A DNA stretch of 64,000 bases. It comes from a virus. The stretch lies in IMG/VR virus record IMGVR_UViG_3300025770_000012, positions 20,948 through 84,947 of that record; one strand, 5' to 3'. The notes beneath the pieces are model-generated. The model saw only the letters and a program-made list of their open reading frames with translations. It made no database searches and was not told the origin of the DNA. The translations under genes were made by a program, and so were the position numbers. Below are positions 45,191 through 53,794 of the stretch, one piece after another; within the stretch, counting starts at the first letter, position 1, and each line of letters begins with the position of its first letter.

Positions 45191-46603
45191 TCAAACATTA
45201 TGTACTGTAAAGTGTACTTTCCAGATATTACTACTTATTGAAGCGGATCCAGGATTAAATAGATGTATGTTTGTAGAGCCAGTAGCCGGTCTCCCCGAAG
45301 CTACTGACAAAAACGAACCGGCTGTTGGGATTGCAGCATTTAGCTCTAAACTTAAGTGAACCAAAGAGGTTGAAGATATAGTACTATTATTAAAATCAAA
45401 CTTAACAGCTGTATGTGCCGCCAAGGGTACATTTGCTAATTGTATAGTTCCAGACGTACTGTTTGCAGTGACGGCTGTAGCATGACTAGTAAGCTGAATG
45501 ACTGTAACTTTAGATGGGTAGTTAATCCCGTCAGTAGCGTCATTTATAACTAGATTTCCGCCTAGTTGAGTATGTCCAGTATTAGTTACAACAAGTGCTG
45601 AAGACTTACCTCCTACTGAAAGGTTAATATTTCCATCCGCCCCTGCACCACTTGAAGCACCGGCATTTATCATGACGTTTCCTGCGTTTCCGCTCCCACT
45701 TGAATCTCCACCAGATAAGGCAATATTTCCTGCGACTCCGCTCACGCTGCCTCCACCTTCGATAGACACAGTCCCCCCACTAGAAGAGCTCGTAGCAGCT
45801 ACCGGTTTAATCTTGGGACTAACATTAGAAGGAAAGGATATATTACCGGCAATATTTAAAGTCTCAGAAAAGGTTGCGGAAGGGGCTGATTGCCCTATAA
45901 ATACCTTACCTGAAGGATCTACCCTAAGGCCTTCATCAGTGCCGTCTCCTGAAATCCAACCTGTTCCTAGGTCAATATTGTAATTTGCCGCATCCAAATT
46001 AGCTGTCAATGCAGTTAAGTTTGATGCTATTGTAAGACCACCCCCACTCGGCGTAAAGTTAATATTAGATCCGGCAGTCAGTGCAGCCCACTGAGGTACT
46101 CCTAAAGATGTGTTACCAATTAATACTTGTCCGTCGGTCGGTGCTGCTAAAGCAGCTATAGTGTTTGTACCACTTGCATAAAGCATCCCACCCTTCGCTA
46201 TTGTAGATAATCCTGTACCTCCGTTGGTCACCCCTAATGTTGACGTAACATTAGTTGCTAAATTTACAGTCTTTAAAAAGTTGGCAGTTGAGTTACTACA
46301 GGCATTTAGATCAATCTGTGCTTCTACCAGAGTAAGCAAAAGATTATCTGATACTGTAGTAACAGTTAGTTTAGTGTCATTACTTTTTAGACCCTTGAAC
46401 TGGATATTGTTTTTATTACTCAGCGTGGAAGAGTTGTAGAGAGTATGTCCGCCTGTTCCAACAGTTGACACGGTGGGAAATAGTCCCTCCAATGTAAATT
46501 TATATGCGACATTGGTGGCGCTCGTAGTGTCTACTGCCAATAGGGAGTGAGCACTAGTTACGGATCCTTTCGCTAAGGGGGGTAAATCTTTTATTTCTGC
46601 CAT
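45191..46603 (-). CDS. Gly/Ser-rich fibre protein
   Basis: The 470-residue protein has N-terminal AEIKDLPPLAKGSVTSAHSLLAVDT, typical of the attachment domain of phage fibres. Beta-helical-like strands follow, then a Gly/Ser-rich repeat region (SGGTVSIEGGGSVSG, GGDSSGSGNAGNVMINAG) where each unit ends in a short hydrophobic strand. The C-terminal domain (KVTVIQLTSHATAVTANSTSG...FTVHNV) looks like a beta-sandwich receptor or knob domain. Trimeric tail or head fibres have this layout. It probably contacts the host surface. Confidence 0.75.
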   Translation of the reverse strand: MAEIKDLPPLAKGSVTSAHSLLAVDTTSATNVAYKFTLEGLFPTVSTVGTGGHTLYNSSTLSNKNNIQFKGLKSNDTKLTVTTVSDNLLLTLVEAQIDLNACSNSTANFLKTVNLATNVTSTLGVTNGGTGLSTIAKGGMLYASGTNTIAALAAPTDGQVLIGNTSLGVPQWAALTAGSNINFTPSGGGLTIASNLTALTANLDAANYNIDLGTGWISGDGTDEGLRVDPSGKVFIGQSAPSATFSETLNIAGNISFPSNVSPKIKPVAATSSSSGGTVSIEGGGSVSGVAGNIALSGGDSSGSGNAGNVMINAGASSGAGADGNINLSVGGKSSALVVTNTGHTQLGGNLVINDATDGINYPSKVTVIQLTSHATAVTANSTSGTIQLANVPLAAHTAVKFDFNNSTISSTSLVHLSLELNAAIPTAGSFLSVASGRPATGSTNIHLFNPGSASISSNIWKVHFTVHNV

Positions 46604-46604
46604 T

Positions 46605-47555
46605 TTAATATGTAATTATTACGCCGTTAACTGACATTGTATCTCCATCAACAGTTGTAGTAGGTGTGGAAGATACGATAGGTACAGTGTTAATCGACGA
46701 AGCTCCATGTTTTAATGCCGGAGCGTTTAACCCGCAGTCATCACACTGCTGGTCTATAAAGTTAATAAATTTATTTAGATGGTTCACAGTGTAAGCACTT
46801 GAACTTGATGCTGCAGGGGTATCTAAGTCCTGACAGTTATAGATACATGCTAACCCTTTCTTAGAGAGTAAGTATTGTACCAAAATCATTTTCCAGAGAT
46901 TTATATCAGAGCACGTATCGGTAATACCCGTCTGTAATTTTAATAGAAATCTAGTTCCTCCATCTCTCATACAGTTACTAACTTTAGTAATAGTAGTAGG
47001 TATAGAGTCAGGTATACAAGATGAACCGACTTCTTTAATAGAAACATTATCAAGAAACCAAGCACTAGTACCAGTGTTTACGTTAGTAATTTCTAACTGA
47101 GTGTTTGCGGTTACCGTAATAATCTTTGAATAGGTAACAAAACTAGTTGTTACATTGAAATCTACACTAATCGCCCCGCCAAGTTTGAATCTAAAACCAC
47201 TACCTTCACCCGTAGCCCCTTTAATACTCGCACTTACTAAATAGCTCCTTCCAGCTACTAGTGGCGTCAAGTTAGTGGAGGACAGTCTAACACCTTGAAT
47301 AGCTGCATCGCCATTGGGTGGGGTATATGTAATTCCACCTCCAGTTTCACCATAAGAACTGCCCCATGTTATAGTACCTGTACCATAGACACCCCAATCA
47401 CCTTGGTCATTATCAAATGTGCTGTTATCAGCAGGATCGTTGATTATCCACTCATCCCCGTAAGCATATACACATGAGCCATCATCAATAGTTGCAGAAC
47501 TATTAAAGTTACTTGCTCCAGGGTCAGTGCATCCTATGGTGTAGTGTGCTGACAT
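46605..47555 (-). CDS. Adhesin-like protein with flavobacterial DDGSC repeat
   Basis: The 316-residue protein opens with GCTDPGASNFN...DDGSCVY, a Cys-containing calcium-type repeat common in secreted flavobacterial proteins. A carbohydrate-binding-like jelly roll follows (ITYTPPNGDAAIQGVRLS, ending in LDNVSIKEVG). The C-terminal half has several Cys residues (CIPDS, SNCMRDGG, TDTCSD, CIYNCQD, QQCDDCG) similar in spacing to the preceding 166-residue protein. It is probably part of the same tail or adhesin assembly. There is no signal peptide, which fits a virion protein rather than a secreted one. Confidence 0.7.
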   Translation of the reverse strand: MSAHYTIGCTDPGASNFNSSATIDDGSCVYAYGDEWIINDPADNSTFDNDQGDWGVYGTGTITWGSSYGETGGGITYTPPNGDAAIQGVRLSSTNLTPLVAGRSYLVSASIKGATGEGSGFRFKLGGAISVDFNVTTSFVTYSKIITVTANTQLEITNVNTGTSAWFLDNVSIKEVGSSCIPDSIPTTITKVSNCMRDGGTRFLLKLQTGITDTCSDINLWKMILVQYLLSKKGLACIYNCQDLDTPAASSSSAYTVNHLNKFINFIDQQCDDCGLNAPALKHGASSINTVPIVSSTPTTTVDGDTMSVNGVIITY

Positions 47556-47558
47556 AGA

Positions 47559-48059
47559 TTAGCAGCCACAACCACAACTCAAATTACAGAGTGCAACTGC
47601 TTTTTTATATTTGTTATACGCGTCGGTTAAATAAGTGCTACTTGATCCATCGTAGGAAAGAGCAGCGTCTTCAGCTGATTTAATCAGTAAGAAGACCTTT
47701 TGAGCCTTAGCTAGAGACGGTGCGCACGTAGTGCATTCACACGAACAATCTAGCAGACTATTTGTAAGGGTTGCTAAGCAGCAGTCTACATCACAATGTG
47801 ATACTACAGCTGTCGTAGCTATTAGGATGCTATTTTGTTTAAGTTCTACCTTAAACACACCATAACTACTTGCAACTAATGGGATAGATAAAGTATGAGA
47901 AGCTGCTGCCCCTGAAAACGTGAATGAAGTTGTTATTGTAACAACAGCTCCGAAATCATCGGTAATAACTATCTCAGCACCAAAGTTGGACCCAATAGTT
48001 TCAGTAGCTCCAATAGCTATATATTTACAATCAGGAGTAAGTACAGCAGTTAAGCTCAT
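47559..48059 (-). CDS. Cys-rich virion-associated protein
   Basis: The 166-residue protein has an N-terminal beta-sandwich-like part (TPDCKYIAIGATETIGSNFGAEIVITDDFG) and a Cys-rich C-terminal part (CDVDCCLATL, LDCSCECTTCAPS, CNLSCGCGC) with about a dozen cysteines, flanking a helix (KVFLLIKSAEDAAL). The cysteines may bind metal or form disulphides after release from the cell. It lies between a head-associated gene and the first adhesin, after a strong hairpin. The function is unknown. Confidence 0.65.
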   Translation of the reverse strand: MSLTAVLTPDCKYIAIGATETIGSNFGAEIVITDDFGAVVTITTSFTFSGAAASHTLSIPLVASSYGVFKVELKQNSILIATTAVVSHCDVDCCLATLTNSLLDCSCECTTCAPSLAKAQKVFLLIKSAEDAALSYDGSSSTYLTDAYNKYKKAVALCNLSCGCGC

Positions 48060-48082
48060 ATTTAAATATTTTTAAGAAAGGA

Positions 48083-48109
48083 TAATGGGGGGCTTATCAC
48101 CCCCCGTTA
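48083..48109 (-). terminator. Strong intergenic hairpin (terminator or attenuator)
   Basis: TAATGGGGGG (48083-48092) pairs with CCCCCCGTTA (48100-48109) around a seven-base loop, with one G-T pair. It sits between the 296-residue and 166-residue genes. On the transcribed strand it is followed by ATTATCCTTTC, not a clean T-run, so partial termination or RNA stabilisation is likely. Confidence 0.6.
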
Positions 48110-48129
48110 ACCTAAGGTATTAAGTACTA

Positions 48130-49020
48130 CTATATAGCAGTTGGTACAAATGCACCGGGCACACTAGCTAAGTAAGCAATAAGCTTCTTTGTAAATCCAT
48201 TTGTAACATCTCCAGATAGCCACGTAGATGTGGTAGCAGGAACTGCAATTTGGATATTACGCATATTATCTACACCGCGAATTTGACCTAAAGCGCTATT
48301 CTGCACATTAAACGAATACATATCGTAAGATGTACCAGCAACAGCAAAAAGATCGTTAGACTGTGGTAGGTGAGTTGCTCTGTAGTAATCAGATTTCTCA
48401 CGTCCTAGCTGCTCGTTTTCTTGATCTACAAGAAAGTATCCAACACCTGAGCCTTTAGAAGCCGGGGTATTAGATAGTACAGCTGTAGCAGTTCCACCAT
48501 TTGCATCAAATGCAATTTGAATGTTAGTTAAACCCGCATCTCCGCCTGCGTAAGTTGTACCAACTAAGGTAACTACGGATCCAGATACTGACTCTCCAGT
48601 TAAAAAGGCTGGGCGATTTGCTTGAATAGCAGCATCTAAGTTAGCTGCAAAGGCTGCAGGATCAACTTCAAAGTTCGCTCGTTCAAACGGCTCATATCCA
48701 GCAGCTGTTTCAATTAACTTAACTGTTACAAGAGGGTCACCCGAGGTGCCGTTTGTACATGTAATCGCTAAACTTTGAGCAGACTGTGCAGCACCAGCAT
48801 TTTCTGCGTATCCTACAATATCTGTACCTTTAATCCAAGGAGAAGCTGAACTAACAACATCTCCTGCACCGTTTCGTACAAAACGAATTTCAGGAGCAGT
48901 AGCTATAGTATCTGCATCTCCAAGCTCTGTAATCACCCCAGTAGTGAGGTTCTTTTTTTGAATCATAATTCCACCATCAGCGGCGGCAAGAACATCTGTT
49001 CCGACAATTAATTGTCTCAT
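48130..49020 (-). CDS. Probable head or tail structural protein
   Basis: The 296-residue protein is Ala/Gly/Thr-rich with beta strands (GIMIQKKNLTTGVITELGDAD, SLAITCTNGTSGDPLVTVKLIETAAGYEPFERANFEV) and a compact C-terminal part (YYRATHLPQSNDLFAVAGTSYDMYSFNVQ). No signal peptide or enzyme motif is visible. Position after the MCP block and composition suggest a capsid auxiliary or tube protein. A strong hairpin directly follows, so it may be made in excess of downstream genes, as structural proteins often are. Confidence 0.65.
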   Translation of the reverse strand: MRQLIVGTDVLAAADGGIMIQKKNLTTGVITELGDADTIATAPEIRFVRNGAGDVVSSASPWIKGTDIVGYAENAGAAQSAQSLAITCTNGTSGDPLVTVKLIETAAGYEPFERANFEVDPAAFAANLDAAIQANRPAFLTGESVSGSVVTLVGTTYAGGDAGLTNIQIAFDANGGTATAVLSNTPASKGSGVGYFLVDQENEQLGREKSDYYRATHLPQSNDLFAVAGTSYDMYSFNVQNSALGQIRGVDNMRNIQIAVPATTSTWLSGDVTNGFTKKLIAYLASVPGAFVPTAI

Positions 49021-49044
49021 TTTTTCTTATGTTTTCGAGTATCT

Positions 49045-50178
49045 CTACTCATTTTTTATTACCTCTTTTTGATGAGTTGCATATCTAGTATCAGCAATGC
49101 TCTCTAGAATGCTACTCACAGCCATGTCCACGATCTCCGAATGAGAATGGTCGGGTAGTTCACAGCTTACTTGCAAAGATAATGAAATCTGAGCAGGTTC
49201 TTTTAAATAGGTTAATTTCACCGAGTCTATTATAAATATATCACTTGTGTAAATATCTATTGAGTTCTGGCGAATTGTAGTTATTGGCAAATTATATTTT
49301 GTAGTATTAAAGGGATCCTCTAATAAAGTAAATATATCGTCCTGTTGTATAAATTTATTTGGTGAAATAACAGTCTCAGAGTACGCAGAAGGCACTCGTG
49401 TAGCATTAAACACAGCAAAAGAAGTATCCGGCAATGAACTCGTAATAATATTATTCATAGAATCCACTCCTACTAGTGGTGTTAAAGGTGTAGCTCCGTT
49501 TATAGAGTTAAACCATGAATGTACACTAGTATCTACTACGATGATAATCTCACCTGGGAAATTAAGCATCCCATAACTTTCCCAATATGTACTAAAGCCA
49601 GGTGTATCTGCAGCTAAAATACTAGTTATAACCGAAGATATATCTTGGGGGTATTGATACCCCTCTGTATTTTCCCACACAATCGCCTGACCAACAGATG
49701 AATCTGTTATATCTGCGTACATGAAAATAGACTGTACTATTGTAGTATTATCCCCTAAAACAAACGTAGTTGGATTTATAGTAAAGAATCCAACTTCTGT
49801 CTCAGAAGAGAGTATCCCATTCTTATCCCATAACGCTTCGCAATTATTTATTACTACTCTAGACCTCTGATTTACCAAATACATATAATCATTGGGAAGT
49901 ACAACCGTATCTATCCAAATAGTAGACGTAGCCTGCTCCTTATAAACAGCCGGCAAATCTGCTTCTACTACCAATGTCCTTAAATCATCAATACGTTTTT
50001 GGCTTTCTTCAAATCCTTTTTGATAGATGTTATTTTTACCGTACTTGGTATTAATAAATCTCATCTGGGACTTATTTAGCTCTATATCGATTTCTTCAGG
50101 TAATAGCATATCAGCCTGGAGTGAATTGATTTTATCCACTCCTTGGCTGACTGCAATATGCATTTCGGTTACATTCAT
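49045..50178 (-). CDS. Probable connector (ring/head-completion) protein
   Basis: The 377-residue protein begins with an alpha-helical part (TEMHIAVSQGVDKINSLQADMLLPEEIDIELNKSQMRFI), then VVLPNDYMYLVNQRSRVVI, a VLPNDYxYL pattern that recurs in the 294-residue ring protein (VLLPNDLYYINQ). The middle is beta-rich, and the C-terminal helix has SEIVDMAVSSILESIADTRYATHQ. I read it as a connector or head-completion protein of the crAss head-tail interface. It starts one base after the 269-residue gene ends. Confidence 0.65.
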   Translation of the reverse strand: MNVTEMHIAVSQGVDKINSLQADMLLPEEIDIELNKSQMRFINTKYGKNNIYQKGFEESQKRIDDLRTLVVEADLPAVYKEQATSTIWIDTVVLPNDYMYLVNQRSRVVINNCEALWDKNGILSSETEVGFFTINPTTFVLGDNTTIVQSIFMYADITDSSVGQAIVWENTEGYQYPQDISSVITSILAADTPGFSTYWESYGMLNFPGEIIIVVDTSVHSWFNSINGATPLTPLVGVDSMNNIITSSLPDTSFAVFNATRVPSAYSETVISPNKFIQQDDIFTLLEDPFNTTKYNLPITTIRQNSIDIYTSDIFIIDSVKLTYLKEPAQISLSLQVSCELPDHSHSEIVDMAVSSILESIADTRYATHQKEVIKNE

Positions 50179-50179
50179 T

Positions 50180-50989
50180 CTATAACGCTAGTTCTTTTAG
50201 TTTCGCTCGCATCACTGTGAGCTTTCCAGAATTCTTTTTATCTTTTAGGTATACAACTGCATTATCCGTAGTATCTCCGACCACTTCATCAATGAAGATA
50301 ACCTGATTACCGATCTTACGTAATACACCTGCAGATACCATTTCTCCTATTTCCGCTTTCAACTCGAGGTTCTTATCGGTTGCAATTCGTAGGAACTTCT
50401 TCGGATCCTTAGTCTTTAAAGCATATAAGTTATTCTCGATTTGCTCAGAGTTTAATCTCTCTGGATTAACATCTGACATAAGTCGAAGAATACGCTTCAT
50501 ACTGTTTGTATTAGACGAGACTTTAATAAACTCTCTGTCTGCATCTTTACTCAACTGAATCTTATTGTTCTGCACAACATCATCTCGTTGGGTATCTTGG
50601 ATATAAAATCTCTTAGTGAAATTAGATTCCATGTCTTCCTTTGTTAGCGCTACATGCGGGTGCTTAAGTGCAAAGTTGTACTTGATATAATCCATTATTA
50701 CTAAGGGATCTTTATTGCCATCAAGGCCAATTTCTAATTCAACACCGACAAAGCTAACAGGGACTGTAAGTTCTGCCCAGAAATTTTTAGTATGCTTAGG
50801 CCAATCCTGATGGGTTGGGCTAACATCTAAAATACCATCCAGGTACTTCTTTTCATCTTCTGCACTAAATCCTTTTAGTGGCTGACGGTTAACAAATACG
50901 CTACTGAGCTTCAATACAGCTTCAGCTTTTACTTCTTTAGGCAGGTGGTTCATGACCTCCTTACACCTTAGATAAACTTTTTTACTCAT
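50180..50989 (-). CDS. Conserved head-associated protein downstream of MCP
   Basis: The 269-residue protein is mixed helical and charged (YLRCKEVMNHLPKEVKAEAVLKLSSVFVNRQPLKGFSAEDEKKYL) with a C-terminal domain (GVLRKIGNQVIFIDEVVGDTTDNAVVYLKDKKN). It follows the MCP gene after a perfect hairpin terminator. crAss-like phages have a conserved unnamed protein here, presumably a head auxiliary or assembly protein. The biochemical role is unknown. The start ATG follows an A-rich leader (GAACTGAAAA). Confidence 0.65.
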   Translation of the reverse strand: MSKKVYLRCKEVMNHLPKEVKAEAVLKLSSVFVNRQPLKGFSAEDEKKYLDGILDVSPTHQDWPKHTKNFWAELTVPVSFVGVELEIGLDGNKDPLVIMDYIKYNFALKHPHVALTKEDMESNFTKRFYIQDTQRDDVVQNNKIQLSKDADREFIKVSSNTNSMKRILRLMSDVNPERLNSEQIENNLYALKTKDPKKFLRIATDKNLELKAEIGEMVSAGVLRKIGNQVIFIDEVVGDTTDNAVVYLKDKKNSGKLTVMRAKLKELAL

Positions 50990-51054
50990 TTTTCAGTTCT
51001 TTTAGAATTTTATTTTGAATTGGTTACGAAGAATAACGCTTTATTTAATCAAAA

Positions 51055-51078
51055 CTGCGGGAGAATGACCTCCCGCAG
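51055..51078 (-). terminator. Rho-independent terminator after the major capsid protein
   Basis: CTGCGGGAG and CTCCCGCAG form a perfect nine-pair stem with a six-base loop, followed on the - strand by TTTTGATT. It is placed 45 bases after the MCP stop codon. It is the best intrinsic terminator inside the virion operon and may set a high MCP-to-downstream ratio. Confidence 0.8.
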
Positions 51079-51122
51079 CCCCAATTAAAAACCAATATAT
51101 ATAGACGCAAATTAATGCCTTT

Positions 51123-52559
51123 TTAGGATGCTGTACAAGTGATGTCAAGCGAAGTATCAAATCGTCGTAGAACGATACCAGCAGTTTTCAACATATGTAC
51201 AGACGCACCGTCAACATCAGACGCTCTAGAAGAAGTCGAATCGAATCCTTTTGGAACAACTGAACCAGCAACACACCATCTCATCATCTCACGACCTTTC
51301 TTAGAGATCATTTGTAAGTTATTCTGACCGTCGTAATTAGACTGATCAACAAATACCATACGGTAAGATTCGAGTGAGTATCCTGTGACAGGGTGCTTCG
51401 CACGAGCTTGTGCAACAGGACCGTGATCAAACAATGGTAATTTTACCACGTTAACTACGTGTCCGTCGATGTGCTCATACGATGTGAAGTAACCCGTTAA
51501 ACCGAGTGAGCGACCAGATCCAGTTATGAATCGATTCTCTCCCCCAACTTTCCAAGAATTAGCTGTACCACCGAAGTGATTCTTTAGAGCCTCGTCAAAT
51601 TCACGAGCTCCACCAGTTCCGGTGTATAGAGTTACTTGCTTCTTAGCTGCATCAGTCATACCATAGAATAAGTCACCAATTATGTTCTTTAACTTATTCT
51701 CAGTCATTACTGAGTAAGTATCACGATTGATGATCTGCTCTAGAAGTCCAGGACCAACAACCACTGGCTGTCCGTTCTCATCCTTCATTTGAGTTTGACC
51801 TTTTGCATCATAAGTCTTTTGGCCGTACCAGTAGTACATCTCACACTCTTCCTTGAAGTTGAGCATGTGTGTGTACTCCTCGTAGTCCATCCATAGCTTA
51901 GTAGTCTTACCTCCTTTCGTTGGTAATGTAAACTCAGCTACGAAATCTTTAGCGTTACCAGACATATGGTAAGACTTACGTACAGTACCAATCTTGTTAC
52001 GCACTTTACCTGGAGTCTCCCAGTTAGAAGCATTGCCTCTAGAGAAGTCTACTCCTACAGGTGCATACATCTGAGCCCAAAGGTCTCCAGCTGTTTGACC
52101 AGTCGTTAGTGCCGCAGTTGCAGATGGATTAACTAACTGAAGTGTGTACTTCCAGTTAGAACCATCTTGTACTGGTTCTGCCATAATTCTTGCTTGCTCA
52201 CCTACGCTGTTTACAACAACGTAAGAGGCTACAAACCATTTATCAGGGAAAGTGAGGTAAAAAGTACTACCTCCCAGTCCTAAAGTGCTACCACCATTGG
52301 TAGCTGCTACTGGTCGAGTTTTCAACGAGTGAGTTTTTACACGATATTCATACTCTAAGCGGTCAATAGACTTTGTGTTACCAACACCTTCAGTTAAGAA
52401 AGATAGTGGGAAACGTTTGTCGTCTTTTCCAGCTAAGTGAGTGATGATCGGTGAAAGCTCAGTTGGCTTCGACAACAGAGCATTGGACAGACTATTCATG
52501 TCTGTCATTTGTGCGTCATTATAAAAATTCTTCTGCACAGTAATGTTCGTTCCGTTCAT
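51123..52559 (-). CDS. Major capsid protein (HK97 fold, crAss type)
   Basis: The 478-residue protein has the crAss-type MCP ending SVVPKGFDSTSSRASDVDGASVHMLKTAG, a conserved part I recognise from crAss-like major capsid proteins, and an E-loop-like region (GNTKSIDRLEYEYRV). The middle domain KLWMDYEEYTHMLNFKEECEMYYWYG and the DHGPVAQARAKHPVTGYSLESYRMVFVD stretch fit the family. It forms the icosahedral shell. It follows the acidic scaffold gene and is followed by a strong terminator, the usual arrangement for a highly expressed shell protein. Confidence 0.9.
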   Translation of the reverse strand: MNGTNITVQKNFYNDAQMTDMNSLSNALLSKPTELSPIITHLAGKDDKRFPLSFLTEGVGNTKSIDRLEYEYRVKTHSLKTRPVAATNGGSTLGLGGSTFYLTFPDKWFVASYVVVNSVGEQARIMAEPVQDGSNWKYTLQLVNPSATAALTTGQTAGDLWAQMYAPVGVDFSRGNASNWETPGKVRNKIGTVRKSYHMSGNAKDFVAEFTLPTKGGKTTKLWMDYEEYTHMLNFKEECEMYYWYGQKTYDAKGQTQMKDENGQPVVVGPGLLEQIINRDTYSVMTENKLKNIIGDLFYGMTDAAKKQVTLYTGTGGAREFDEALKNHFGGTANSWKVGGENRFITGSGRSLGLTGYFTSYEHIDGHVVNVVKLPLFDHGPVAQARAKHPVTGYSLESYRMVFVDQSNYDGQNNLQMISKKGREMMRWCVAGSVVPKGFDSTSSRASDVDGASVHMLKTAGIVLRRFDTSLDITCTAS

Positions 52560-52611
52560 TTCTTAATTATTATTTATTTATACAATACTATTTATTAGTT
52601 GATTGCCATTA

Positions 52612-53697
52612 TTAAAGCGAAAGATCTAGATCCTCAAGATCTACATTTCTCGTACGTTTGGAAGCTCTACGTGCACTCTTAACGCTAGACTCGTTTGCTA
52701 CGATTCTATCTTTAAGATTGCGAACACTTTTTGATCTTGCTTTAGTGTCAATAATGCCGTCTAGGTCGAAACCTTTATACATTAAATAATCTATAGCCAA
52801 CTTAGTGTCCATGTCAGCTCCCTCGTGATCAATATCACGCTGGGTGTGCCCCTCTTGGTTCACTGGAGATGATAAGTATTGGAAAAAAGCACCTTTGTCT
52901 TTTTCCGTTACTCGTAACCCTGCAAATTCTCTCGATTCCTCAATAATATCTGCTACTCCATTCCAAAACTCAGTAAGCTCTTGGTGCTTTTGAGTCTCTT
53001 GTTCTCTTTGTTGGTGAATCATCTCCTGGCGTTGAGCCTGTTGATGATTACCTAACGCTCTACGAGCTGCGTCAGATTTTTGATACAGCTTACCTGTATC
53101 CTCAAAATCTTCTAACATCTCATTTATAAATTCTTTATCATGCCCTTTAGTGGATAAATAATCACCAAGGATAGCTTTTTGACTTTGAATATCGTTTTCT
53201 GCGATACTAAGTTTATTATAATCCATATTTGGATCATGGGCAGTCATGAAATTCTGGGATTCTCCTCCGGCTAGTACATATTGTAGATGATCTTTTACTA
53301 AGGGAAACCTAGTTAGAATATCTTCCATCTGCTCATTAGCCATTTGAGAAGCCATATCTTTAGTTAATTCTACTAGTCCTTCTGTAGTATCATCGTACTT
53401 AGTATCTACGTCATAACCTAGTTTATCTAAAACGGAGTTAACGATGGAATCATCGTCCTCCTCATCATCTTCTTCAAATTCTTTATCGTCTGCTCTTTCA
53501 TCCTCTACATCCTCTTGGTCGTCATACCCGGCTTCATCCTCTGGGCGATCTTCGTTCTCTATGCGTTCTTCTTGTTCCGCCTCCGGAGGGGCTTCTATTT
53601 CTCCTACATCATCTGTAGGGGATAGCTCAATACCATCCCCTCCGATTACATCGTCGAAGGTAATGTCATCCAGCTGTATTTGTTCTCTTGGGTCCAT
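52612..53697 (-). CDS. Probable capsid scaffolding protein
   Basis: The 361-residue protein is extremely acidic in its first 90 residues (many Glu/Asp runs such as EFEEDDEEDDDS). A helical, Gln-rich middle follows (NHQQAQRQEMIHQQREQETQKHQELTEFW) and a basic C-terminus (SVKSARRASKRTRN). An acidic N-terminus, coiled-coil centre and basic C-terminal capsid-binding end is the standard scaffold layout. Its place between portal-side genes and the MCP supports this. A promoter candidate lies 26 bases upstream of the start, within a hairpin. Confidence 0.8.
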   Translation of the reverse strand: MDPREQIQLDDITFDDVIGGDGIELSPTDDVGEIEAPPEAEQEERIENEDRPEDEAGYDDQEDVEDERADDKEFEEDDEEDDDSIVNSVLDKLGYDVDTKYDDTTEGLVELTKDMASQMANEQMEDILTRFPLVKDHLQYVLAGGESQNFMTAHDPNMDYNKLSIAENDIQSQKAILGDYLSTKGHDKEFINEMLEDFEDTGKLYQKSDAARRALGNHQQAQRQEMIHQQREQETQKHQELTEFWNGVADIIEESREFAGLRVTEKDKGAFFQYLSSPVNQEGHTQRDIDHEGADMDTKLAIDYLMYKGFDLDGIIDTKARSKSVRNLKDRIVANESSVKSARRASKRTRNVDLEDLDLSL

Positions 53698-53722
53698 TCT
53701 ATATTGTTTTTATGTAATCCTA

Positions 53723-53730
53723 CAAAAATA
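53723..53730 (-). promoter_or_regulatory. Bacteroidota-type -7 promoter element upstream of scaffold/MCP
   Basis: Read on the - strand the box is TATTTTTG, matching TAnnTTTG, 26 bases before the scaffold start codon. No clear -33 TTG is seen at the usual distance. It overlaps the distal arm of a perfect hairpin (53724-53752), so promoter and terminator share bases. Confidence 0.45.
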
Positions 53731-53752
53731 CGAAAAATATACTCGTATTTTT
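53724..53752 (-). terminator. Hairpin terminator before the scaffold gene, overlapping a promoter box
   Basis: AAAAATACGA (53724-53733) and TCGTATTTTT (53743-53752) form a perfect ten-pair stem around a nine-base loop. On the - strand the distal arm itself ends in a T-run. It may end transcripts coming from the portal/784-residue genes. Confidence 0.6.
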
Positions 53753-53794
53753 TATAGATTTACGGGTTTTTATGTCGTTATTATTATATACCAC

